Shown: positions 11,401 through 22,401 of the stretch, piece after piece
How positions within the stretch are numbered: the first letter of the stretch is position 1
How the letters are laid out: every line of letters begins with the position of its first letter
Source: Lenzites betulinus
Lineage: Eukaryota; Basidiomycota; Agaricomycetes; Polyporales; Polyporaceae
Length of the DNA: 64,000 bases
Reading direction: 5' to 3'
Assembly: GCA_022264855.1 (NCBI GenBank)
Contig: JABYQU010000004.1
Coordinates: 124,001-188,000, forward strand
The notes under the pieces: model-generated
What the model was told of the DNA's origin: nothing
Database searches by the model: none
Seen by the model: the letters and a program-made list of their open reading frames with translations, nothing else
Position numbers and translations under genes: made by a program

Positions 11401-13297
11401 TGCCAAGCCTTGTTGCTGATCATGGCTTGACGACTGATGAAATCATCAGCAAAAGGGGATGATAAAGGGGGCAAGTTCTACACACCCGTAGAGGTAGTTG
11501 GAAGCGCCGGTATCGTAGAGATAGAAGTTCTGCTCCTCGCCATAGAAGTACTGCAAGTGTTGTTAGCAAACAGGGATGTGGAGACAAGATACATACCGAC
11601 TCACCAAAGGCATGCCAGGCATGATGAGATTCGTGATGAACGTTCCAAGGACACTGCGTTGAGTGCCGTTCTCCAAACTAGGCCAACGGAAGACATCGAA
11701 GTTACTCGTGCCGTACATATGCCTGGGATCCACGTCGTTGGAGTGCGGGTTGATGAAGTCGTCGTTCACGAACATCTCGTTCCATGCGGTGATGAAGTTG
11801 GTGTCCACATCGAAGGCCACCTGCAGATTTCCGTCCATACCGAGGAAGCGCGTAAGGGAGCGGTACGTCGAGTAGTGGAAGGCAGCGCCGTCCAGGGCAT
11901 TGAGCGGCGCATCGCGAAGGAAATACTGATCCTGGGTCGAGGAAACGTTGGCAGCCTGAAGGAATCCCAGAGGCCGCTGGGTGGGGGTACGACCACGGCC
12001 GCTGCAATGGATGTCAGAGGGAGTGCGAGGTCAAAGAAAGTCCCACATACAAGTAGAGGGCACCGAAGGTATCACCACCTGTGACTTCGCCAGGGATATA
12101 GAAATTCTTCTTGCCAAGTTTCGTAGCACATGCACGTGTACTGGACGCCCACTCCGCGAGAGCGTCGACGGTGACCTGGGTAGACTTGTCGATACGGATG
12201 GCGTCTATGTCGAGAGCGGTGATTGCCATGCATGAGAAGACCTTCAGTTTCGACATTACTTCCGGTTTCCATTCACGCAAACGATCCTGAACGGATGCGA
12301 ATTTTGCGAGCTGACGTTGCCAGTCGGGATGGACACCGAACGCCTCCATGTCACCATACTGGTCGAAGTCAGACTGTCGGCAACCGGTGGGATGCCCAAT
12401 GTCTTGGATGATACCGTCGTCGGACCAGAAGGTAGGAAGTACACAGGAGTCGTTGTAAGTGTTGTCGATCTGTTAAAACGCCACAAAATCAGAAAGGCAG
12501 AGTGACGGCTGTCAAGTGGGCGCACGTTGAAATCCTTGTACTCGTTGAAATCCCAGGGAAAGAGAGTAGGGTCCTTCCAGACGCCGTCGTACTCATTGAG
12601 ATCGAAAGGAGTAGACTCATTCAAATGCCTGAAGCCGCGTTAGCATGTTGCATACATGTGTCAAGTGCATAGGAAGAGCACACATACCCTTGGAACCCGA
12701 CGAGATCTGCCATGGTACCGACCGTGAAATCCGCCATGAAGAACATGCCACGAGCATGGATTTCATCAATGGTGTTTTGCCAATCAGTCAAGGTGCCCCA
12801 GTGAGGGTCAAGAACAGTGAAGTCCAGAGGCGAATAACCTGCATGGCGCGCGCATTAGCAACGGAAAGCGTCGAGAGGGCGACGATGCACGCACTGTCCG
12901 CTTGCCATAGCATGTTGATGAAAGGTGTTCCCGAAATAAAGATACCGTTCATGCCCATCCCTTGAATGTAGTCGAGCTTCGAAACCAAACCCTTGAGATC
13001 ACCACCAAACCGAAGCTGTGTCTCCCGCCAGTCCCACTCGTACATCGACTCGAAATAGTCATTGTTGGATGGGTCGCCATCGGCGAACTTGTCCAAGAGG
13101 ATGGTATAAAACGAAACTGTGCGCCAGTTGTCTGGGGAGCCGGTATAGTTGGCACGCTGGGGCGTGGTGTAGTCAAGAGGGGACTGGGCGTTTTGGTTGG
13201 TGTTAATGTTGTAGTCGACGAGGTCCTCTCGATATGGAGAGGCATTGCCCCACTGGGCGAGCGCCAGCAGAGGGAGTAGGGCTGTCCGCACCCACAT
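5489..13297 (-). CDS. AGS1: Cell wall alpha-1,3-glucan synthase
   Basis: This very large membrane enzyme (about 2,300 residues, many introns) makes alpha-1,3-glucan from UDP-glucose at the plasma membrane. It starts at 13297 with a signal peptide ([20 protein letters not shown]). An extracellular GH13 amylase-like domain follows, with the RxD nucleophile region [12 protein letters not shown] and the glutamate in IPGEVTGGD. Next comes a single membrane span (about 9600-9680), then a cytosolic GT5 synthase domain with the nucleotide-sugar motif [10 protein letters not shown] (about 9330-9360) and the E-x7-E region [14 protein letters not shown] (about 8195-8240). The C-terminal third is a multi-span membrane region thought to act in export. 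The order matches fungal Ags1/Mok1. The last exon is only 11 nt (5499-5489): YRKEQL is followed by a splice to ARP-stop, with donor GTGAGT and acceptor TTTCCAG. The minus-strand leader upstream of the ATG is pyrimidine-rich. Confidence 0.96.
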
Positions 13298-15432
13298 GGC
13301 GGGGTGAGAGGAGGGGGTTACGAGGGAGTCGTCGTTGATGCGGCGGGTGAAGGAGGGATGGGGGAAGATACAAGTCCGACCTCAAGAGAGGGACAACCGG
13401 TGGCGGGGAGAAAGGAGAGGAAGGGACGAATATCCTGCCGGGGAATCCGCAAACAAGATATGGAGGGAGGAGGGAAGGAAGACGGCGACCGTTGGGTCGA
13501 ACGGGAGGAGGAGAGCTGGAAGGAGAGGCGGGCCAAGCCCTCCGGCAAAACCCTCGTTTTATTTAGTTGGCTCCGTCTCGGGGTCCAGATGCCGCGCCTT
13601 CGGCGTCAAGCACTCATCATTATTATACTATAACTAACACGCCTACATTAGCCCTTATCCTGTCCCTTCGCGGCATTGCCGTCCGCTACTAACTGCCTTT
13701 TCGCCGGTTAGTGCCATATACAACGCGATCGCACGCGGTCAACAAATACGCGTGCCGCTCACTGTCTGCGCCGTGTCCTCGCCCATCCAATATTAATGTC
13801 GCCCGTCCCGCCTGGCAGTTCGTTGCGTGCTCCTACCGCGCCCGCGAGTCCTGCATGCCACCGGCGTCCACGGCAGGCTACAACGCGTGTGCATGGTGGA
13901 ATGAGCGGTGCAATCGCCCCGCCGGCGCTCGCACTAAGTACTCCAGAGATTGTCGCGTCCGATACGGCTCAACATTCGAGCTGATCGCCACACTGGCGCA
14001 GGTTGCACGCTGCACCGCCAGGAACGCGTCGGCATCTTGCCCTGCACGCCGCAAATTCAGACGTTTGGCGGCTTGGCCAGCCGATGCCACAGGATACCCC
14101 TCCAGCAACAATCCAGCCTTGAAAGCATTGTCGGCGCAGTATCATGCCAATCACGGCCGAGATGTTGGGCAGTTGCTTTTGATTGGGACTAACTTGTGGG
14201 CCGTCATAACGTCCTCACCTCCATGACGATGTATACAGGCGTGGACATAACGCACTGACCAGTGGCCCGGTCCCAGCGAGCGACTCCTCGCTTCGAAGAA
14301 CCTCCGACATGCACGGCACACGTCGGGGTGAAGCATTCCGCTATCTGTGTCACCACAAGCGTTCGTCGTTCACAGAGCTAGACTTCGTGACGGACATCCG
14401 TGATGTACGTGCGAGGTGATTGATCAACATGGTCTGGTGCGCCATAGTACATATACCGACGTAGCTACGTACCCTGCGCTGAGATACGGAGGACATCTGG
14501 TTTGACAGTGTCTACCGGCGCATTACTCCCATGCTATCATGCTCACCTCATCACGCAGGCAAAAAATGTATGGAACGCTGTTAAGCGAGCAATCCGACTT
14601 CGCAAAACTCACACAGGGGTGACATTGGGCCGGGAGCCTATAAGTACGCGGTTGGGTTATTTCCGGGACAGGCTATACATGGCCATCGTCTTGTAGTAGT
14701 ACGATGATAGCGACGATTGGAATCGTCCAGAAACTTGGCGGGAGGTAGGGGGGCGACCGCCAGGATCTGAAGCCTTTGACTGCTGATATCAGACACAGCT
14801 GTCCATGTCTTAATGGCATATGTCTCAACGGCATATATATCGGGGCAAAGCTTACTATGACGCGCCAGGCACGCGCGGTTTCATGCCGCCAGATAGAGTG
14901 CATGACGCCGGCCGGACTCAGAGCAAGCGAACGCATTGCCGCGGATAGAAAGACACGAGCTACGAAGCCATGTCGGCCAGCACGTTGCGGTGAGGGAACG
15001 CGGCAGACACAAGGAGTGCTCTGCGCAGAGGGAAGATACAAGTCGAAGAGGCTCAAGGTCAAGGCACGGCGCGAATCCAGGTGATCGCGATGGGCGCTTC
15101 CAGGGCGGCCCCGATTGGAGGAGTAAGTACTGGTCGTTGCGGTCTCCGAGCTCATCGTTGTTCTCACCTTCCAGCCCACGCCTACCCCGCCTTTCCTCTC
15201 CCCGGTGTTCATATCTGCTCTCTTCTTTATCTTCGCCGTCAGCTTCAGCCTGCTCTTGCTCGACGGAGCCACTGGGCTCGAGCTGCCACTCCTCATACAG
15301 GTCTATGAGATCTTAAACGCGCTGGACGAAGAGCTTGGTCAATCCGTCTTCAACCGTCTCCGTTCCTCATAACGACCCTCAACGAACGACAGTGTTCCCG
15401 AAAGCCTCTCCCCCACCTCAATACCATCACAG
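13298..15432. other. 2.1-kb divergent intergenic region AGS1 / STE11
   Basis: No convincing gene was found in this spacer. A plus-strand open frame at 13711-14226 has Cys/Arg/Ala-rich content with no domain and no splice support, so I discounted it. The AGS1-proximal 350 bp are purine-rich on the plus strand, which makes a pyrimidine-rich leader for AGS1. The last 300 bp before the STE11 ATG are C/T-rich, as expected for a basidiomycete 5' leader. TATA-like words occur near 14640 (CTATAAG) and 14835 (ATATAT). Confidence 0.5.
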
Positions 15433-18400
15433 ATGTCTGTGGCAGTGGCCAGCTCGAGCAATCTCCAGGCGCTTGAGGATGCGTCTCTGCCGACCTCCAG
15501 GGCCTCCTCGCCATCCTCCCCCGCCACTCCCATCTCCCTTCAGCCCCAGCTCTCTCGCGTAAATGTCAACCTGAATGGCTCCCTGACGAACACACCGACG
15601 TCTGCCCACCCCAACCATGCGCTCGAACCGCCGTACGGCATATCGTACTCGGAGTTCTTGCGCTCCTGGACGGACGCGCACGTCTCGCTATGGCTGTCCG
15701 AAATCAAATGCGGACACCATGCTACGACGTTCAAGGCAAACGACATCAGAGGTGATGTCCTTCTCGAACTGGACCAGATGATTTTGAAGGACATGGGGAT
15801 GAAAAGCGTCGGAGATAGAGTCCGCATTTTGAACGGCGTGAAACACCTCCGGCAAAGGTGCTCAAGCACCGCTCTCACATCGATACTCAATCGCCCACGC
15901 GTCACTGACCACAGTCGGACGTCCAGCGTGTCCAGCGATCACGGAGCTTCAGGTCGTACGGGCGCGCGACGGTTGGAGTCCGGCCGACCTGCCCCGCTGC
16001 ACCTGCCTCCGAACGGGGGCTCGCCAGACCTGCCTCGTCTTGTTCGAGATGGCCAGGACTCAGCTCGCCTCAATGCGTCCATGAGGCCGTTACCATTACA
16101 ACCGAACAGCGCATCGACCACGCACGGTACGCCCACGACCGCACACAGTCGCACGAACCTGCCTCCCCTGCCCCCTCCGCCGCGTGGGCAGCCTCCGCTT
16201 CCTCCGATCGCGCGAACCCCCCGAAATCTCCACCACACCCCGGGCACGCCGAGTACATCGGGCAGACGCACACCCACTCTCCCGGATGCGCCGCTCGCGT
16301 TGCCACAGGCTGGGCTGCTCACGCCCTCGTCTCAGACGCAGGGGCCCAGTTGGCAGGGGTACGGCCTGCCCTCCGATCCGAGGCAAGGGAACCGCGGCCC
16401 GAGTCGTTCGACCTCGCCACTACCCTTTCCCCCGACCCAACCGCCGGTGCGCAACGCTAGTCGCACAGCCTCTGAACACTCTCGGACGAACTCGTACTCG
16501 GGCTCGACGCCGACGGCGGAGACCTCGAACAAGCCGCTTCCACGGCCACGTGGGGCGAACGGGGCACACCCGTACGCAAGCTCGCAGCTACAGCACGGGC
16601 TGTCGCCTATCGCGGAGTCGTTCACGTCCGGGCGAGGAGGCGCGTACAGGGGGCTTGCGGTGCCGGACATGCGGCCAGGCACGCCGTCCCGTAGCAATCC
16701 CTCTCTTGACGACCTCCGCCGGAAGCTGATAAAGTTCACTCTCCCCGAGGAAGGCAAGACCACCACGCTCAACGTGGCCGACTGCTCCGGCGGCGTGGAG
16801 GTCCTCATTAAGGCGCTCAAGAAGTTCATCAAGCTCGGCCCGGACGGCTCCGACAACATCGACTCCGACGACGGTGGCCTCACCGTCGATGGTTGGGGCG
16901 CGTTCTCCGAGTGGGGGCCCGTCGACATGCAGAGTGAGTTTCTCGCAGTGTGGCGCATCGTGTGTGAGCTAATTTATCACCGCAGGGGGCGCGCTCAGCG
17001 AGGCGGAGATCATGGACTTGTGCCACAAGTCCCCCGACGACCCTGCGCGCGAATTCGGGCTCACCCTCCGCAGAGTGGTGCGGCCAAGGCGCGGGCACAC
17101 GTCTCCGACCCTCACCATCACGACGTCGGACGACGAGGATGCGCTCGACAAGGCACTCGCAGCGGAGCCGCCGGTCTACACCAAGGCCATGAAGCGCGCG
17201 AGCTCCGTGAGCATCCTCAGCGGACTCGGCGTGCCGCTGCCGCCGCCCAAGGACGGCGCGGCGGAGCCCGAGGCGCAGAACTCGGCGAGCCCGACGAAGA
17301 GCCTCAAGGGCCCGTCGAAGCTGCGCAACTTCTTCGGCCAGCGCCCGCCGAGCGAGCTCATCACGACCCACCTGGCGGAGTACTTCCCCTTCACGGAGAA
17401 GAAGGTGCTCGAGCGTACGCGCCGCCAGAGCATGATGCGCCAGAGCGGCGTCCCTGGTCGGCGGGACAGCATCCTCTCGTTCAACGTGCCGTCGCAGTCG
17501 CGCTTCAGCGTGAGCACGCTCGGCTCGCAGCGGACGGCGTCCCCCCGCGTGTCGATGTCGGCATCGTCTATTACGGCGGTGGACAGGGCGTCGTCGCCGT
17601 ATTCTACTCATGAGTACGAGGGCGAGCCCCCAAAGATCGAGGAGCCACCTCGGTTGTCGCTACAGACCGACGATGACCATACCATCGACCTCAGCGGGCC
17701 AAACATGTCGCCGTCGGCGCAGGCTACAAGTCCACACCTCCTTCCACCGGTGGTCTTCCCCTCGGACTCGTTGTCCGAGTCGCTCAATTTGTCCGACAGT
17801 CAAGGCTCTATATCTTCGAACAGGCGCATGTCCACCGCGTCAAGAAGGCTGAGCTACATTACTGAACTACGTAGCAAACGAGACCGCTCGGACACCGCCA
17901 GTCTTGTCACAGTCGATGAGATCACTGCGGTGGTCGAGAGCCGCCAGGAGGCCGCCACCAAGTCTGGGGACTCAGACGAGTGGACGAAGGTCGATATGCC
18001 GGACAACGCGGATCGGGAGAGCATCAAGGAGATCGAAGATGAGGAGGAGGAATCGAGCGATGAGGAAGAGGAGGAGGAAGAGGAGGGCGACGAGACGGCC
18101 ACGGACGACGAGGGCGAGCCTGGCAAGGCCATCACGTCACAGAACAGTGAGTGTACTTCGTGGCAGAGAATATTTACCAGATCTAACACGCTCCCAGGCG
18201 AACGCACAATCAAGTGGATCAAGGGCGCCCTCATCGGCGCGGGTTCCTTCGGGAAAGTCTACCTTGGCATGGACGCTGCCACCGGTCTGCTCATGGCTGT
18301 CAAACAAGTCGAGTTGCCCACGGGCTCGGCACCGAACGAGGAACGCAAGAAGTCCATGCTAAGCGCGCTTGAGCGGGAGATCGAGCTTCTGCAGGACCTG

Positions 18401-19239
18401 CAACACGAGAACATCGTGCAGTACCACTGTACGTGCCTACTTCCGAACAGTATCCCCGACGGTGGCTGACCGCGATCATAGCATCTTGCATCGACGACGA
18501 CCACTTGAACATTTTCTTGGAGTACGTGCCGGGCGGGTCTGTTACTTCGTTGTTGAGAAACTACGGCGCGTTCGAGGAGCCGCTTGTCCGGAACTGGGTG
18601 CGGCAGATCCTGCTCGGCCTCAACTACCTGCACGAGCGCGACATCATCCACCGCGACATCAAGGGCGCGAACATGCTCGTCGACAACAAAGGCGGCATCA
18701 AGATCTCAGACTTTGGTATCTCGAAGAAGATTGATGACAGTAAGTGACAGTGCCTGCGGCCGCGCCGCGCCCGGCCCTTCCATTCCATTCCTCCCGCACA
18801 AACCTGTTCTGACGCGGTGGCGTTAGATCTCCTCCCGGGACATCGGGCGCACCGGCCTTCCCTGCAAGGCTCCGTGTTCTGGATGGCACCCGAGGTCGTG
18901 AAGCAGACAGCGTACACCTTCAAGGCCGACATCTGGAGCGTCGGCTGCCTCGTCGTCGAGATGCTCACGGGCGATCACCCGTGGCCGCAACTCTCGCAGA
19001 TGCAAGCCATCTTCAAAGTATGTTTCATGCTCGAAACGCATGCAATTCTGGACTAACGATGTGTGCTTCAGGTCGGGTCGGCGAAGGCGAAGCCCACCAT
19101 CCCCCCGGACATCTCGGCGGAGGCCGTCGATTTCCTCGAGAAGACCTTCGAGCTCGACCACGAGCTCCGTCCCTCAGCCGCCGACCTCCTCAAGCACCCG
19201 TGGGTCGCCAACCTGCAGGTGCCCTTCGGCGGCCCATAG
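15433..19239 (+). CDS. STE11: MAP kinase kinase kinase, Ste11/Byr2 type
   Basis: This is the top kinase of the pheromone/filamentation (and often osmostress) MAPK cascade. Six exons join in frame: 15433-16933, 16986-18146, 18198-18428, 18482-18739, 18827-19017 and 19072-19239. They total 3510 nt, or 1169 residues. Domains in order are a SAM domain (about residues 75-140, [20 protein letters not shown]), a long Ser/Pro/Arg-rich linker, an RA-like region (about 430-500, [17 protein letters not shown]), a second linker with a Glu/Asp run (18030-18115), and a kinase domain from about residue 890. The kinase has the glycine loop [11 protein letters not shown], the lysine in [23 protein letters not shown] and WMAPEVV, so it should be active. 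The architecture matches Ste11 rather than Bck1 or Ssk2. It is divergent from AGS1 and convergent with TRM1. Confidence 0.95.
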
Positions 19240-19451
19240 ACCCGCCTCTCTTCGTTCTATCGTTGCGCCATTCGTTTTCCCACCTCAACCTCTCTCTCTC
19301 TCGCGGGGCAGCACATGGGGCCTTTCTTCCTATTTTATATCTAGCAGCATATCTAGTCACGCAGGTCGGGTGTGTTTCAGTACTTCTTTTCCCCACTCGG
19401 AGTCATGCTTTGTAATAGGATCGTCGAGCTCTGGAATGTTCAGCATGTTGT

Positions 19452-21790
19452 TCACTCGTCGCCGTCCTGCTCCCGCTTGCGCTTTGCGCCTGGTTTCGCC
19501 CCGGGTCCCCAGTTTGGCGTTGGGTTTTGCTGGTATCGGACGAGCTTGACCTGCGAGGATGCGGTGACTGATTCTGGGTGCCGCTTGAAGTTCGCTTCGG
19601 TCCTGTAAGGTGGTCAGCACGGTTTGGTAACTGTAGCCAACGTAGGAGAACGAACTTGGCCTCTTTGCTGAGTAGCTGGCGTGTGGGCGAGTTCTCGGCC
19701 ACCTTTTCCATCTTCACCGGATGTGTTTTGACCCACGAGCGGAATATGTCGTGTATATCGGCGTACTTGGCGCTGGTTTTGAGGGAGCCTGCACACGCAT
19801 GGGACCGCGATACTTTGTGGCCGGCATGCAGCAACGCTGAGCTGTATAATAGGCATCAGCTTCCCGTTAGGTATGTCTCACTGCAAGAAAAACGTACGCA
19901 GTCTCGTCCAAGCTCGGACATATACAATGGAAGTGACTTGCGATCTTGGACGGCGTGAAGTAGAAAGGTATGTCCAATTCCTGGCGTCGGGGTGAATAGA
20001 CATCCGGCTGAACATACTTCGTACATACCTCCTTTGCGACTGTAAGCATGCCCTTCATCCTCGCCGATGTGCCGTACTTGTCCTCGTTTTCCTCCACATG
20101 ACTGAGGACATCCGATATGAACTCCCTGTCGTGAATCGGTCCTGACCACATAGGGCCAGCCACCTATAAGAAGGGTGTGAGACCACACGGCATTTGAACA
20201 ACTAACACGGTTTTGACTAACATGGAGGGCGGAGTTGCACTCCGGACACCGCTCAGAAACCGGCGGGCCCTGGTGCACCTTGAAGTTCAGGGTGACGTTT
20301 CCTTTGGCGCTAGTCTGTTCCGTTACCCGGCCAAGAGGCTGCTCGTAGAAGGACTGGCAACCGCTGCAGACGTGATACAAAGCGGTCTTGCTGTGCCGTC
20401 AGTTGTGGGGCGGTTCGTCTCCAGGCGAGGGCGCTGCTGGACATACCTGAACGCTTTCTTGACCTCGATTGGGGAGGTATGTACCCGCACGAAGAGGCGG
20501 ACGTAGAAGTCGATGGATAGTGACAGCAGCGGCTGGACGTAACGCCCATACCTCGCCGCGGAGGTTGACAGAGTGTGGAGAACGAGACGCAGGGCCTGTC
20601 GGAATACATGAGTTACGCGTACAAGCTTTCCGTTTGGTACATACCGCTTCATGACAGTATTCCGCCTTAACCGGTGCACCTCCGTAATTTGAGAAGCTAC
20701 ATTATTTTAGCTCTTTTGCACCAGCGGGATGCTGAAATGCAAACGTACCATTTCTCAGGATAGTTCGTTGTCGCAAGAACCGACATATCCGTGCAAGTAA
20801 CACATAGAAGACCTATACAATTCCGTCAGTCATGGCTCCGTGTATCCCCGCAATGACAAACCTCCATCGTTCACACATTGCACGGCACCATCAATGAACG
20901 GCGCTGCGGTGCCGTATGGGTCCAGGTCGACTACGTCCACACGGTTGCGTTCACTCCGGTGGTTGTACATTAGCGCACTTCCGCGTGTTGTCAGCATCTT
21001 GCTCATGACTTGCGACTGATATTCAATGCTCACCATGCATCACCCTCGTTGACGCGGACCTTTGCGGGGCGGACTTTTGGCTTCCCGGCGCTGCCCTCCG
21101 CTACGGGCTCTTCCTTTTCATGCAGGTCGTTCAGTTCGATGTTCCTGCGCATGGCTTCGACTGCAGCGGGGGATAGATCATTCGCTATGACGTATCTATA
21201 ACGTTAAATATAGTCAGTACGATGCAACAGAGTAATATAGAGTCTAGGCAGACTTTACGGAGGGGATCTCGTGCGCGTAGCGTATTGAACGCAGGCCAGT
21301 CGCGGACAAGGCTTCCAGAATCACAAACTGGTGGGGCTTGAACTGCGAGCATAGTTCAGTGAACGCACACACTACGAACAATCTTAACTCACCTCCTGCG
21401 CGGGAGCCTTACCCGCCTCCTCCACAGGCTGCACAACCGCGCCCTCATCCTCCGCTACACCCCTCAACCATCAGCACGCCCTCCCCCGCCCACACACAAA
21501 CTAAATCCAAACCACTCACTCTTAACCTTCTTCGCCCTAGGCCCCTCCCCCGCCTCCGCCCGCCTCGCGCGGCGCTCCGCCGCCGCCCGCCACTTGCGCT
21601 CCTTCTCCCGCCCCGCGCGCGCGCCCCACGCGCGGATGCACGCCACGCTCAGGTCGCGGTTGAACTCCTGCACCGGGTTCAGGAACGCGTCGTTCCCCGC
21701 CGCGGGCAGCAGCACCGCGCTCGTGTTCTCCGTGTGCAGCGTGAAGCCCGCCGGCACCGTCACGCTCGCGGGCGTTGGCGGCGTGCTCAT
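19452..21790 (-). CDS. TRM1: tRNA (guanine26-N2)-dimethyltransferase
   Basis: This SAM-dependent enzyme makes N2,N2-dimethylguanosine at position 26 of tRNAs. The gene starts at 21790 ([16 protein letters not shown]) and has about ten introns. Visible hallmarks are the N-terminal [20 protein letters not shown], where NRDLS is the conserved Trm1 start of the methyltransferase fold, and the motif [12 protein letters not shown] with its catalytic Asp-Pro-Tyr. [19 protein letters not shown] follows, then a C-terminal zinc-binding pair, CSGCQSF and [15 protein letters not shown]. The tail after [11 protein letters not shown] is basic (KPGAKRKRE), which would suit RNA binding or nuclear targeting. 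The stop codon is at 19454-19452, 212 bp from the end of the converging STE11. The call is secure; individual exon borders were only partly checked. Confidence 0.93.
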
Positions 21791-22401
21791 CGTCCGTGTC
21801 CGTGCTCGTGTCAGGAATGGCAAGGGAGTGGTGGTGATGTGCACGGGGCGGCGCAGGGCCGGGGAACGGGGGTGTATGAAGCGGAGGTGCTTGAGTGCGA
21901 GCAGTTTTGCGGTACCTCAAAAGCTTTAGCAACAGGCGTTCAGTAGAATCTTTCAATCCAAGTCTAAGGAGATAGACGCCCGTACGTCAACTGGCCATAG
22001 CACCGATCCTGCAGCCCGATTCGCCGTCTGTGAGCCGACGCGTGTTACGAGTATTACGACAAGCATGCCCCGAGCACGCGGGTCTGAGTGTGCGTATTAT
22101 GACTTGTGTGTTATTACTGATGAACAACCGAATGCGTAGAGATACAGTGCTGTGTGTATGCAACCAACGTCAGGCGAGTGGGCGCGATGTGTCTGTCTGT
22201 CTGTCTATCTACTGACGATCGCGGGGGCAAGAGTCCGTTAATGGGGGGCGGGCAGCGTCCGAATGTCCAGTCATTGTCAACGAGCGTATGGGGTACCGGC
22301 TGGCCCCAAGAAACCAAGAAACGGGCACGGGAAACCGAGCGTCCGAGCGGGGGGGAAGGAGAAGGAGGCGGGCGGGAGGGGGCGGAGATGGAGCTCGGTA
22401 C
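21791..22401. other. Intergenic region between TRM1 and the ferric reductase
   Basis: This 611-bp spacer is the TRM1 promoter and the ferric reductase 3' flank, with both genes on the minus strand. It contains a short CTGT tetranucleotide tract near 22193-22208. No gene is supported. Confidence 0.5.

Noticed and set aside
13711..14226. 171-codon open frame between AGS1 and STE11
   Set aside because: No domain, odd Cys/Arg/Ala composition, no splice pattern and competing open frames on both strands. Insufficient to call a gene.
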